Notes: generated by a model not told the origin, from the letters alone. A DNA stretch of 54,280 bases from Tissierellales bacterium (GCA_016938195.1 JAFGVC010000056.1:1-54280), one strand, 5' to 3'. Shown: positions 8,489 to 17,367, numbered from the stretch's first letter. Made by a program: numbers and translations.

Positions 8489-8504
8489 TGGCACGGTCTT
8501 TGCA
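8489..8504 (+). promoter_or_regulatory. Sigma-54 (-24/-12) promoter of the TRAP operon
   Basis: TGGCAC-N5-TTGCA matches the sigma-54 consensus exactly, with GG at 8490-8491 and GC at 8502-8503, 12 bp apart. Transcription would start near 8515, giving a leader of about 75 nt before dctP. The adjoining NtrC-type gene and palindromes support the assignment. Confidence 0.9.
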
Positions 8505-8588
8505 TCATTATATTGTGGGGACGGCAAAAGGAAGTTATTTCCATAATATAGTTGTCTAATATTTTAAGAATAAAAGGAGGATTTAACA

Positions 8589-9629
8589 ATGGTAGGAAAA
8601 AAACGTTTTTCATCAATTCTGGTGGTGCTTCTAATTCTGGTTTTAAGTATGACAGCACTTTCGGCGTGTACCAATGGTCAACAAAGTGTGAATGAAACGA
8701 CAAGTGAAGAGAAAATAACATTAAAGCTTTCAATCTGTGATCCAGATACTGCAGATGATCCTTATGCTATTGGTGCTAATACATTTATTCAATTGGTAGA
8801 AGCCAAAACAAATGGAAGAGTAGAAGTGAAACTATATCCTAGTAATCAACTCGGTTCAGAGCGCGACGTTATTGAAGGCATTTCATTGGGAACAGTTGAA
8901 ATGGGCTTGATAACTAATGCTCCCATAAGTGGATTTGTGCCACAATTTCAAGCTCTAGATCTTCCGTTTATTTTTACAACCAACGAAGAAGCCTTTAAGG
9001 TGTTGGACGGAGAGTTTGGGGAAAATCTATTAACGAAATTGGAAGATCGTAACATTAAAGGCCTCGGATTCGCTGAGGGTGGTTTCAGACACATGATTAA
9101 TAATATTCGCCCAATTAATGCACCTGAAGATACAAAAGGAGTTAAATTCCGTGTAATGGAAAACCCAATTTATATAGCAATGTTTAAAGCACTAGGTTCC
9201 AATGCAACGCCTATGGCTTGGGGAGAAACTTTTACTGCGGTCCAACAGAAAACTATCGATGGCTTGGAAATACCTATACCAGTTATTCATCAAAGCAAAT
9301 ACCAAGAAGTTACAGAATATCTTTCTTTGACAAACCACACCTATTCACCATTAGTTTTTATGATATCAATGAAAACATGGAATCAGCTACCAGAAGACAT
9401 ACAAAAGGCTATTCAAGAGTCTGTTGATGAAGCTATTCCAATTCAGAGAGCTAAGAATGCGGAAAACGTTAAGAGACTATTGGCAGACTTGGAAAACCAA
9501 GGAATGATTGTAAACGAAGTTGAAAACCTAGAGTTGTTTCGTGCTAGTGTTCAATCTGTATATACCGAGTTTGAGAGTACTATCGGCAAAGATATTATTG
9601 ATGCTCTTTTTGAAGCAATCAATAACTAA
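8589..9629 (+). CDS. dctP: TRAP transporter solute-binding lipoprotein (DctP family)
   Basis: This 346-residue extracytoplasmic binding protein delivers the substrate to DctQM. A lipoprotein signal peptide ends in LSAC with Cys27 as the lipidation site. The body has DctP hallmarks: ANTFIQLVEAKTNGRVEVKLYP near 60-85, then VKFRVMENPIYIAMFKALG near 175-195 containing the Arg that usually binds a substrate carboxylate, and WGETFTAVQQKTIDGLE. The usual Asn after DG.E is Ile here. GGAGG precedes the ATG. It is the first gene of the sigma-54 operon. Family knowledge points to an organic acid; the exact substrate cannot be read. Confidence 0.93.
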   Translation: MVGKKRFSSILVVLLILVLSMTALSACTNGQQSVNETTSEEKITLKLSICDPDTADDPYAIGANTFIQLVEAKTNGRVEVKLYPSNQLGSERDVIEGISLGTVEMGLITNAPISGFVPQFQALDLPFIFTTNEEAFKVLDGEFGENLLTKLEDRNIKGLGFAEGGFRHMINNIRPINAPEDTKGVKFRVMENPIYIAMFKALGSNATPMAWGETFTAVQQKTIDGLEIPIPVIHQSKYQEVTEYLSLTNHTYSPLVFMISMKTWNQLPEDIQKAIQESVDEAIPIQRAKNAENVKRLLADLENQGMIVNEVENLELFRASVQSVYTEFESTIGKDIIDALFEAINN

Positions 9630-9633
9630 TTAG

Positions 9634-9675
9634 GAAATGGTAAAGGGTAATTGCAACATTATCCTTTACCATTTC
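9634..9675 (+). other. Intercistronic stem-loop between dctP and dctQ
   Basis: Positions 9634-9651 pair with 9658-9675, giving 18 bp with one G-U pair and a 6-nt loop. No U run follows, so this is not a standard terminator. A likely role is protecting the 3' end of dctP mRNA so that binding protein exceeds permease, as in other binding-protein operons. The fold is direct; the function is inferred. Confidence 0.65.
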
Positions 9676-9694
9676 AACTAGAGGAGAGATAGCA

Positions 9695-10189
9695 ATGCTT
9701 ATAAAGAAAGTTAGCGATAGGTTAAACTTTTTGGTTAAATATGTAACATTTGTACAATTGGTCATGATGACCTTTATTATCGTATTACAAGTTTTTTTTC
9801 GTAAAGTTTTGAGTTCTTCACTTTCTTGGTCTGAGGAATCTGCACGATATCTTTTCATATGGATTATCATGTTAGGTGTTTCAATTGGAGTAAAAGAAGG
9901 CTTTCATGTAGCGGTTACTATTTTTATAAATAAGTTGCCAAAGACTTCTCGTATTGTAAGTAATATAATATTTTCTATGTTACTTGGGGTAATGGCGATG
10001 GTAATGATAATATATGGTTATGATTTAGCTAACATTGTGGCTGTCCAACTTTCGCCCGCGGTTAGGCTTTCCATGTATTGGGTTTACTTAAGTGTTCCCG
10101 TGTCAGGAGTGTTAATAATGATTCATTTACTGGAGAACATTGAAAGAAATGTCAGAAATCTTTTTAACAGCGAAAAAGGGGTGATATAA
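9695..10189 (+). CDS. dctQ: TRAP transporter small permease subunit (DctQ family)
   Basis: This 164-residue membrane protein has four predicted helices (about 16-36, 48-68, 90-112 and 125-147) and the family motif LSWSEESARYLFIWIIMLG near residue 46, where the Glu-containing turn leads into helix 2. DctQ partners DctM in the membrane. GAGGAGAG precedes the ATG, and the gene abuts dctM (stop at 10189, next start at 10190). Its position between dctP and dctM makes the call secure. Confidence 0.92.
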   Translation: MLIKKVSDRLNFLVKYVTFVQLVMMTFIIVLQVFFRKVLSSSLSWSEESARYLFIWIIMLGVSIGVKEGFHVAVTIFINKLPKTSRIVSNIIFSMLLGVMAMVMIIYGYDLANIVAVQLSPAVRLSMYWVYLSVPVSGVLIMIHLLENIERNVRNLFNSEKGVI

Positions 10190-11464
10190 ATGGGAGCTGT
10201 ATTAGTATTTGCATTCATATTTCTACTTTTCGGTGGAATGCCGATTCCATTTGCCATAGGTCTTTCGTCTCTTGTTGCTTTGTGGGTTGGCAACTTAGAT
10301 TTTATTCTGTTGCCTCAACGTATAATTGCCGGAACAGATTCATTTAGCCTCTTAGCTGTGCCTTTATTTATTTTGGCGGGTGAAATAATGCAGAGAGGCG
10401 GTTTGTCTTCGAGATTAATAAGATTCGCTAACACTTTGATTGGGCATATTACCGGAGGTGTGGCTATGGTTACGGTTTTGTCAGCTACTTTTTTTGCCGC
10501 GATTTCCGGTTCGGCCCCAGCTACTACAGCGTCAATAGGTTCTATTATGATACCTGAAATGGAAAAAAGAGGGTATCCACGAGAATTCGGAGCAGCGTTA
10601 TCTTCAGCTGCTGGACCAATTGGGCAAATGATTCCGCCAAGTATACCTATGGTTATTTGGGCAGTAATAGCTGATGTTTCTATCAGTCAGTTATTTTTAG
10701 CAGGGATAATACCAGGAATTCTTATGGCTTTAGCCTTGATGCTTACTAGTTATATTATTTCACGAAAAAAGGGTTACAAAGGAAAAGAAAAAAGATCTAA
10801 CATGAATGAAGTTTGGAGCACCTTTAAAGAAGGGTTTTGGGCACTGATGACCCCTGTGATTATTTTAGGCGGAATCTATGGTGGTATTTTTACACCTACA
10901 GAGGCGGCGGCTGTATCAGTTGTTTATGGTTTAATTGTCGGATTATTTGTTTACGGTGACTTAAAGAGTAAAGAGCTTCCAGAAATTTTTATAAATACAG
11001 TTAAGACAACTACCATAGTAATATTTGTTATCTCAGTAGCTTCACTTTTTGGATGGATAATGGCGTCTGAGCAAATAGCTCCGAAGATTGTTAATGGACT
11101 GCTCAGTATTTCTACTAATAAGATTGTTGTATTACTAATGCTTAATGTTATCTTGTTGGTTATAGGTTGTCTTATGGATAATATTGCAGCAATGGTTATA
11201 TTATCTGGCGTATTAACATCTGTTGCAGCTACAATTGGTGTTAACCCAGTTCATTTCGGTGCAATTGTAGTAATTAACTTTGCAATTGGTATGGTTACGC
11301 CGCCAATTGGGTATTCTCTCTTTGTAGGGGCGTCTATTTCTAATTTGAGTATTGAAACAGTTAGTAAGGCGGTATGGCCATTCTTGTTAGCTATGCTAAT
11401 TGTCCTGATGATGATTACCTATATTCCGGCTATTACGCTTTTTATTCCAGAACTATTTTATTGA
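10190..11464 (+). CDS. dctM: TRAP transporter large permease subunit (DctM family)
   Basis: This 424-residue, roughly 12-helix membrane protein is the ion-coupled transport subunit. Family hallmarks are present: FGGMPIPFAIGLSSL at the N terminus, VPLFILAGEIMQRGGLSSRLIRFA near 65-85, FAAISGSAPATTASIGSIMIPEM near 102-122, GPIGQMIPPSIPMVIWAV near 145-160, and MVTPPIGYSLFVGASIS near 367-383. The length is normal for the family. It follows dctQ without a gap; GGGGTGATATAA before the ATG is a weak ribosome site, so translational coupling is likely. Coupling ions are usually Na+ in TRAP systems. Confidence 0.95.
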   Translation: MGAVLVFAFIFLLFGGMPIPFAIGLSSLVALWVGNLDFILLPQRIIAGTDSFSLLAVPLFILAGEIMQRGGLSSRLIRFANTLIGHITGGVAMVTVLSATFFAAISGSAPATTASIGSIMIPEMEKRGYPREFGAALSSAAGPIGQMIPPSIPMVIWAVIADVSISQLFLAGIIPGILMALALMLTSYIISRKKGYKGKEKRSNMNEVWSTFKEGFWALMTPVIILGGIYGGIFTPTEAAAVSVVYGLIVGLFVYGDLKSKELPEIFINTVKTTTIVIFVISVASLFGWIMASEQIAPKIVNGLLSISTNKIVVLLMLNVILLVIGCLMDNIAAMVILSGVLTSVAATIGVNPVHFGAIVVINFAIGMVTPPIGYSLFVGASISNLSIETVSKAVWPFLLAMLIVLMMITYIPAITLFIPELFY

Positions 11465-11479
11465 TAAAGGAGAATGATT

Positions 11480-12391
11480 ATGTATAAAACCGATTTTTCG
11501 CCTCAAGCTTGGAAAGATGCTACTGGATTACTTTTAGGTGCATATGATTTACATATCCACAATGGACCAAGTATTTTTCCGAGAAGAGCCAATGATTTAG
11601 AAATACTTCAAGAAGCTGCTTCTGTCGGTATGGCTGGAGTTGGAATAAAGACACACGAAGGAGATACAGCTCCTAGGGCAAAAATGCTTGAGGGGGTTAT
11701 ATCTTCATGCAAAGTTTATGGAGGAATTACTTTAAACCATTATGTGGGAGGAATAAATCCTGCTGCCGTTGAAGCTTCTTTAAAAATGGGGGGACGTATA
11801 GTTTGGTTACCAACCCTGTCTGCTAAACAGCATGTTGAGCATTACAAGATAAAGGACAGCGTTTTTTTAGGTGGAAGTTTCAAATATAATTCAGGTAAAG
11901 GAATTAGCATTTTTGGCAAAGATGGAAAAATGTTACCTAAGATGGCTGATATTTTTACGCTAGTAAGAAATAGTGGAATAATACTTTCTACAGGGCACCT
12001 TTCGCCTATTGAAGCTTTGGCTGTAGCTAAAGCCTATCATGAAATAGGAGGTGAAGGAACAATAGTATATGGTCATCCGGACCTAAATATTAATCAAGGA
12101 AACATTGAAGCACAAAAAGAATTTGTCTCGATGGGAGGTATTGCTGAAAAATGCACCTTGGCCTTGCATGAAAATTGGGGGAATATGTCTATTGAGGATT
12201 TCGTCAAGGGAATTAAGGAGATAGGTGTTGAAAACTGTTATATTACAACCGATGCAGGTGATCCTAAACGTCCTTCTTCGCCTGAAACGCTTACACGATT
12301 TATTGCTTTAGCTTTACAAAAGCAATTACTGACTGAGAAACAGATAAGGGTCATGTTAGTAGATGTTCCGCGTAAACTTCTGGCTCTATAA
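11480..12391 (+). CDS. DUF6282 family protein, putative metal-dependent hydrolase
   Basis: This protein of about 303 residues is of the DUF6282 type. It resembles a TIM-barrel amidohydrolase: YDLHIHNGPSIFPRRAND near residue 23 supplies an HxH metal pair, GIKTHEGD near 52 and STGHLSPIEA near 170 add His residues, and YGHPDLNINQ and TTDAGDPKRPSSPE follow. Of two ATGs (11474, 11480) the second is chosen because AAAGGAG is then 7 nt upstream. It is the last gene of the sigma-54 TRAP operon, 15 nt after dctM. Its reaction is not known; hydrolysis of a lactone, cyclic amide or ester of the imported compound would fit but is inference. Confidence 0.75.
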   Translation: MYKTDFSPQAWKDATGLLLGAYDLHIHNGPSIFPRRANDLEILQEAASVGMAGVGIKTHEGDTAPRAKMLEGVISSCKVYGGITLNHYVGGINPAAVEASLKMGGRIVWLPTLSAKQHVEHYKIKDSVFLGGSFKYNSGKGISIFGKDGKMLPKMADIFTLVRNSGIILSTGHLSPIEALAVAKAYHEIGGEGTIVYGHPDLNINQGNIEAQKEFVSMGGIAEKCTLALHENWGNMSIEDFVKGIKEIGVENCYITTDAGDPKRPSSPETLTRFIALALQKQLLTEKQIRVMLVDVPRKLLAL

Positions 12392-12499
12392 TTATCTAAG
12401 AAAATCAATATTGTAAATTTAATTATTTTAGAAGATTTTTTGACTAGACAATTTATCATAGATAGATTCAATTCATAAATTCAAACTATTACTTTATAC

Positions 12500-12560
12500 A
12501 AACTTCCAATTTAGATGTGCTAAATCATTGAATAGACTCTATCATTGGAAGTTTTTTTAT
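12500..12560 (+). terminator. Rho-independent terminator after the TRAP operon
   Basis: AAACTTCCAAT (12500-12510) pairs with ATTGGAAGTTT (12544-12554), followed by a T-rich tract. The loop contains a smaller hairpin (TTTAG/CTAAA). A second inverted repeat AATAAGA/TCTTATT with a T run lies around 12580-12612 and could serve either strand. Confidence 0.75.
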
Positions 12561-12612
12561 TTTGAAATAACGAAATTGTACAATAAGATTTCAATCTTGA
12601 GGTCTTATTTTT

Positions 12613-13560
12613 TTATATTTTTTGAATTAGTAGGTTGATTAGATTAATGATGTTTTGATTTATGGGCACATTATTCTTAAAAATTATTACTTTTTTGGAT
12701 GAATAATCTAAATTGTAATCTTTCAAATTAATATATTTAAATATCTCCCCATTTGAGTCTGTAGTCTCGTTGAAAATAAATTCAATTTCTATTTTCCCTA
12801 ATTGCTTATACCAATATATTTTATACATAAATGCATTAATGATGATATCATGGTTAAATTCAGAAAATGTTTTAATTTTCATTTTTAAAAGATTTCTGTT
12901 TGGATAAATTCTATATTTTTCTATGAAATAAAGGCGATAATTCATCATCTCGGATTTTACAAAAGTTTTAGATTCAATATTTATAAAATGATTGAACAAA
13001 TGAAACATATTTATCACATCGTATTTGTTATGCTCAAGCATCAATTCTTCATAAGTTTTTTTAGGAGAAATCCTGTAAGCTGTTAACAGTTTTATGATAT
13101 CTTCACCGTTGAGCTCGTCTAGCCGCGAAATTTTAAAATGCTCTTCTAAAGTTTGTTGTTTCATATTGTCGAGAGCCAGTTTTTTAATATGAGGCTTAAA
13201 AAAATAATAAAGATCAATAAATATTTTGTTTTCTAGGTTATTAAGTATGCCGAATTTTTCACAACGCTTAATATAAAAAGGGATATCAAAGTTAATACCG
13301 TTATAGGTTACAATATATTTTTTGGTACTAAATAGGTCTGAGATATAGGACAAAAGATGATATTCGTTAATTGAATTTTCAGAGAAATATTGTTGCAATA
13401 AAAATTGATTTTCCGCATATGAGACAACACCACCAATAAATATTTCTGAAGCTTTTGAAGACAATCCACTTGTTTCAATATCAAAAAAAACTATTTCATG
13501 GCCAATTTGTTTTGGAAAAAAATCATTAATGTTTAATTCGATTTTCTTTTCTATTATCAT
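12613..13560 (-). CDS. YprB-like ribonuclease H-fold exonuclease
   Basis: This 315-residue protein has a DEDDy 3'-5' exonuclease core: FFDIETSG with Asp27 and Glu29, YNGINFDIPFY near residue 105, and HNKYDVINM near 180, where Tyr and the last Asp complete the set. It resembles the YprB family of Firmicutes, and the C-terminal 110 residues have no motif I recognise. The substrate may be RNA or single-stranded DNA; the family is poorly characterised. It is divergent from comEC, with 79 nt between starts. A ribosome site (AGGTGA) precedes the ATG on the minus strand. Confidence 0.8.
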   Translation of the reverse strand: MIIEKKIELNINDFFPKQIGHEIVFFDIETSGLSSKASEIFIGGVVSYAENQFLLQQYFSENSINEYHLLSYISDLFSTKKYIVTYNGINFDIPFYIKRCEKFGILNNLENKIFIDLYYFFKPHIKKLALDNMKQQTLEEHFKISRLDELNGEDIIKLLTAYRISPKKTYEELMLEHNKYDVINMFHLFNHFINIESKTFVKSEMMNYRLYFIEKYRIYPNRNLLKMKIKTFSEFNHDIIINAFMYKIYWYKQLGKIEIEFIFNETTDSNGEIFKYINLKDYNLDYSSKKVIIFKNNVPINQNIINLINLLIQKI

Positions 13561-13639
13561 ATTAAATCACCTGATTAATTATATCAGATTGGATTCAAAT
13601 TAGCTTTTATTAATTATAAAAATTTGATATGATATATTC

Positions 13640-16033
13640 ATGAGAAATTTAACATTTTATGGGATGACAGCATTAATTTTAGGAATTTTAACAGAACACT
13701 ATGGATTGTTGACATTGAAAATGGCGATAGCTTTGTCACCCATATTATTAGTGTGTCTTTGGAAAATGAGAGGAAGAAAAAATCAGATCATAATTTTTTT
13801 GATTGTTTCTTTTTTTGTTTATGGTATATTTTCATACAGATATTATGCCTATAATCCTTTTGAGGAATACTACGGACATGAGGCACGTATTTCAGGAACG
13901 ATATTAGAGGTTCAGATTAACAAAGAAGAATCGCAATATCAGTCTTTTGTCTTAGACGCTAGCGTGAACATTGGACCAGAAATGTTTTACGAGAAAATGA
14001 TTGTGTATGTCAGAGAGAAAGAAGGCGAACAAGAAGGTATCACTAGGGGAATGTCTATTGATGGTTACGGAGAAATGATAGAACCATCGAAGGCGACAAA
14101 TTTCGAGGAATTTGATTATAAAGAATTTTTAAATATTAAAGGCATCAAAGGAATTATTTTTTTAGATGAGGTTGATGTTCATTATGATTCCGTCAATTAT
14201 TTTGGACGCATTCAAAATGCTTTTGTCAGTCATATAGAAAAGCTGATTGATGCAAATTTAGGATATAAAGAAGCGAGCTTACTAAAAGGGATTATACTGG
14301 GGAACTCGGATTATATTGATGATCAGGTTCTTGATAATATCAGAAGGCTTGGAATTGCACATGTTGTTGCTGTATCAGGCTTGCATGTTGGCATCATATT
14401 AGCGTCATTTGGATTTATTTTCGCACTATTAAAAATAAGAAGAAGGCATAGCATTGTCATTGGATTGTTGCTTATTTGGTTTTATGGTGCCATGATTGGA
14501 TTTCCGGTTTCGGTAACACGGGCTTTGATTATGTGTAGCTTTGTCTATATGGGGATTTTATTTCATCGAAGGTATGATTTTTTTTATTCAATCATGTTAT
14601 CAGCTTTGTTTATGCTCATGTATAGACCCCTGTGGCTTTTTGATATTGCTTTTCAGCTCTCATTTACAGCTGTGGTTGCAGTCGCTTATTTTCAGACGAT
14701 AAGATTTAAAGACAATATTTACAAATGGGTAAGAGGCGTATATTTTTTGATTTGTATACAAATTTTTATCACACCCATTTCAATTTATTATTTTAATTAC
14801 TTTCCGCTATTAAGCATTGCAAGCAATCTTATTTTTGTTCCGGCAATCACATTAGTTATTTTTATTACCATTGTTTCTTTAGGTCTAAGCCCATTTTTAT
14901 CTTTTTTTTCTGAAGCTTCGTTATATTTTGTTAATCAAGTTTTAAAACTGATGATTTATATATCCGAAAATCTCTTGAAGTTGACTGTTAGCGGGATTAA
15001 TGTTTCCTCGCCATCAGTCTTTGAAATGGTTATGTACTATCTCTTGCTTTTACTGGTGGTGCAGATCATTCAATATAAAAATGAATGCTCCAAATTATCA
15101 AAGATATATGCTGTTTGTTTTATGTCTATTGGATTATATTGTCTCATGTTTGTGACTCTTCCGGCTGTACTTGACCCAAATCTCTACATTTCTATCATTG
15201 ATGTCGGTCAAGGCTCTGCAGCTTTTATAAGAAATAAGGATACGTGCTTTATGATTGATGCTGGAGGGTCTGTTTCATTAAACTATGAGCGAGCTGATTA
15301 TGTGTTGCCGGCGTATTTGTGTAAAAGGGGAATATTTGACCTCGATTGTATTTTTCTCACACATTATCATTCAGACCATTATAGTGGTATTGATAAAATT
15401 AATGAAAAAACGACTATTGAAGGTATTGCTTCCGGGTATAATAATCCGGAAATTTTGAAAGGCTTTGGTGATTTGAAGTTTTATAAAATTAACCAAGGAG
15501 ACCATTTAAAGATGAGAGATGATTTCATAATAAAAGTGTTATGGCCGAGTCAAGATTTTATTTCTATTGATGAAAATAGAAATTCTCTGGTTTTGTTATT
15601 AGAATTTAATGGATTTAAAGCGCTGTTTACAGGAGACATTGATCATTTTGTCGAAAAAGAAATAGAAGCGTCGCTTCCGGTTGTAGATGTTTTGATAGTT
15701 CCACATCATGGCAGTTCAACAGCTTCCGGAGAGGACTTTGTTAAACAGACTTATCCTTCTGTTGCTATTTTTAGCTATGGTGAGAATAGCTATGGGATTC
15801 CTTCAAAAGAGGTTATTGACCGGTATCTTGATGCAGGAGTCAACGTATTGTCAACTTATGAGAACGGTGAGATAATAGTATCTGTAAATAAAAATGGCGA
15901 CTACACCATTACCTGTTATAATGGAGATATCGACATGAATGTTTGGGAAATATTCATTTCATCAATTTTATTGGTTTTATTTACAAGGGGTATTCAATCT
16001 AGTAAAAGGAGTGATCTAGCTCATGAATTATAA
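13640..16033 (+). CDS. comEC: ComEC/Rec2 DNA-uptake channel
   Basis: This 797-residue membrane protein carries transforming single-stranded DNA across the membrane. The N-terminal DUF4131-like part has several helices. The central competence domain contains LLKGIILGNSDYID, VAVSGLHVGIIL and PVSVTRALIMCS, followed by many helices. The C-terminal metallo-beta-lactamase domain carries THYHSDHYSGID near residue 575 and VPHHGS near 690. The length is normal. No Shine-Dalgarno precedes the ATG; a TATGAT -10-like box ends 6 nt upstream, so the mRNA may be leaderless or the true start may lie a little downstream. The end overlaps holA by 11 nt. Confidence 0.93.
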   Translation: MRNLTFYGMTALILGILTEHYGLLTLKMAIALSPILLVCLWKMRGRKNQIIIFLIVSFFVYGIFSYRYYAYNPFEEYYGHEARISGTILEVQINKEESQYQSFVLDASVNIGPEMFYEKMIVYVREKEGEQEGITRGMSIDGYGEMIEPSKATNFEEFDYKEFLNIKGIKGIIFLDEVDVHYDSVNYFGRIQNAFVSHIEKLIDANLGYKEASLLKGIILGNSDYIDDQVLDNIRRLGIAHVVAVSGLHVGIILASFGFIFALLKIRRRHSIVIGLLLIWFYGAMIGFPVSVTRALIMCSFVYMGILFHRRYDFFYSIMLSALFMLMYRPLWLFDIAFQLSFTAVVAVAYFQTIRFKDNIYKWVRGVYFLICIQIFITPISIYYFNYFPLLSIASNLIFVPAITLVIFITIVSLGLSPFLSFFSEASLYFVNQVLKLMIYISENLLKLTVSGINVSSPSVFEMVMYYLLLLLVVQIIQYKNECSKLSKIYAVCFMSIGLYCLMFVTLPAVLDPNLYISIIDVGQGSAAFIRNKDTCFMIDAGGSVSLNYERADYVLPAYLCKRGIFDLDCIFLTHYHSDHYSGIDKINEKTTIEGIASGYNNPEILKGFGDLKFYKINQGDHLKMRDDFIIKVLWPSQDFISIDENRNSLVLLLEFNGFKALFTGDIDHFVEKEIEASLPVVDVLIVPHHGSSTASGEDFVKQTYPSVAIFSYGENSYGIPSKEVIDRYLDAGVNVLSTYENGEIIVSVNKNGDYTITCYNGDIDMNVWEIFISSILLVLFTRGIQSSKRSDLAHEL

Positions 16034-17018
16034 AGATATCATATTGTTGACAGGGGAGGAAATTTACCTCACCGATCATTTCTTAGATCAAGTTAAAAGC
16101 ACTTGGGTTTCTAACATGGAGGAGATGAATTATCATAAAATTGAAACGATCAAGAACAACGTAGGTGAAATTATTAATTTTATGAGAACAATTGCTTTTA
16201 TGGTCGAAAAAAAAGTGCTCGTTATTGAAAATTGTGAATTTTTGACTTCTAAAAAAGGTTTATCAGAGACTGATGAAAAAGAATTTTATGATTATTTAAA
16301 AAACAAGACGGATGAAAACCTTATTATTCTAAATGCTTCAAAGTTGAAGGTAGACAGCCGAAAGAAAATTTTCAAATTAGTTACTCAACGCGGCTCTGTC
16401 ATTAAATACGACAGATTAAGCGTGAATGATTTGAAGACATGGATTTTGATATACATTGAAAAACATAACAGAAGCATTAAAGACACGGATGCATATTATC
16501 TTTCGCAAGTTAGTGGATATTTGGACACAGAAAGTCAGATGAATTTATATGATATTAAAAATGAACTTGATAAGCTGATAGGGTATACCAATGAACATTC
16601 AACAATCACAAGAAACGAGATTGATTTATTAATCAAGTCATCCATAGAACAAAATATCTTTAAACTGGTTGATAGTATTAGCGAAGGCTTTTCAAATCGA
16701 GCGTTTGAAATGATTCGTGATATGATTGAGAACAATATTGCGCCGCAATATATTTTTTTTATGATTACGCGTCATTTTAGGTTGCTGATGATGATTGATA
16801 TATTGGAACGAGAAGGGAAAACTCAGAACAATATCATCGCTATGACCGGAGTCAAGAGCTTCAGCATGAGCAAAATGCTTCAACAAATTAAACGATTAGG
16901 AAGTAAGAAAATCGCAGAAATATATCATGAATGTTATTTATTTGACAGGTTGTCAAAAAAAGGTTATTTAGATATTGAAGCAGGTATTGAAATCATCATT
17001 TCAAAGGCAAAAAAATAA
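16023..17018 (+). CDS. holA: DNA polymerase III delta subunit
   Basis: This 331-residue clamp-loader delta subunit opens the beta clamp during replication. It shows the family pattern LLTGEEIYLTDHFLDQVK at the N terminus, VLVIENCEFL near residue 64, NLYDIKNELDKLIGY near 180, and a C-terminal helical collar including the MTGVKSFSMSKMLQQIKRL region. It overlaps the 3' end of comEC by 11 nt with GGAG upstream, so the two are cotranscribed. The comEC-holA-rpsT order is typical of Firmicutes, with rpsT on the opposite strand here. Confidence 0.92.
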   Translation: MNYKDIILLTGEEIYLTDHFLDQVKSTWVSNMEEMNYHKIETIKNNVGEIINFMRTIAFMVEKKVLVIENCEFLTSKKGLSETDEKEFYDYLKNKTDENLIILNASKLKVDSRKKIFKLVTQRGSVIKYDRLSVNDLKTWILIYIEKHNRSIKDTDAYYLSQVSGYLDTESQMNLYDIKNELDKLIGYTNEHSTITRNEIDLLIKSSIEQNIFKLVDSISEGFSNRAFEMIRDMIENNIAPQYIFFMITRHFRLLMMIDILEREGKTQNNIIAMTGVKSFSMSKMLQQIKRLGSKKIAEIYHECYLFDRLSKKGYLDIEAGIEIIISKAKK

Positions 17019-17033
17019 CCAGGATGACCTGGT
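17009..17033 (-). terminator. Terminator of rpsT
   Basis: On the minus strand the stem ACCAGG/CCTGGT with a 4-nt loop (17018-17033) is followed by a T-rich run (complement of 17009-17015). The stem touches the holA stop codon, so the two convergent genes share it. Confidence 0.75.
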
Positions 17034-17035
17034 CT

Positions 17036-17299
17036 TTAAGCAATGGAGTTCAATTTTTTGGATAATCGACTTACTTTTCTTGCGGCAGCATTAGCATGTA
17101 TTGTACTTTTTGCAGAAGCTCGAGCCAATTTTTTTTGTATTAATGGTAATAATTCCTTAGCTGCTTCAAAGTTGTTTTTTTCAACCGCAACCTCGAACTT
17201 TTTAATATAAGTTTTGATTTCGGATTTTCTACTTTTGTTGATTTCAGTTTTCTTAGCATTTACTAATATTCTTTTTTTAGCTGATTTAATATTCGCCAT
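17036..17299 (-). CDS. rpsT: 30S ribosomal protein S20
   Basis: This 87-residue basic protein beginning MANIKSAKKRILV is clearly bS20, which binds 16S rRNA in the 30S body. The start is taken at 17299 because AAGGAGGTG lies 6 nt upstream; an in-frame codon at 17308 lies inside that ribosome site. It is monocistronic, with its own promoter and terminator, and convergent with holA. Confidence 0.97.
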   Translation of the reverse strand: MANIKSAKKRILVNAKKTEINKSRKSEIKTYIKKFEVAVEKNNFEAAKELLPLIQKKLARASAKSTIHANAAARKVSRLSKKLNSIA

Positions 17300-17367
17300 G
17301 GAATTCACCTCCTTCGGGATTTGATATCTATAAGGTGTACGTTTTACTAAATTTACGCGACTTATAA

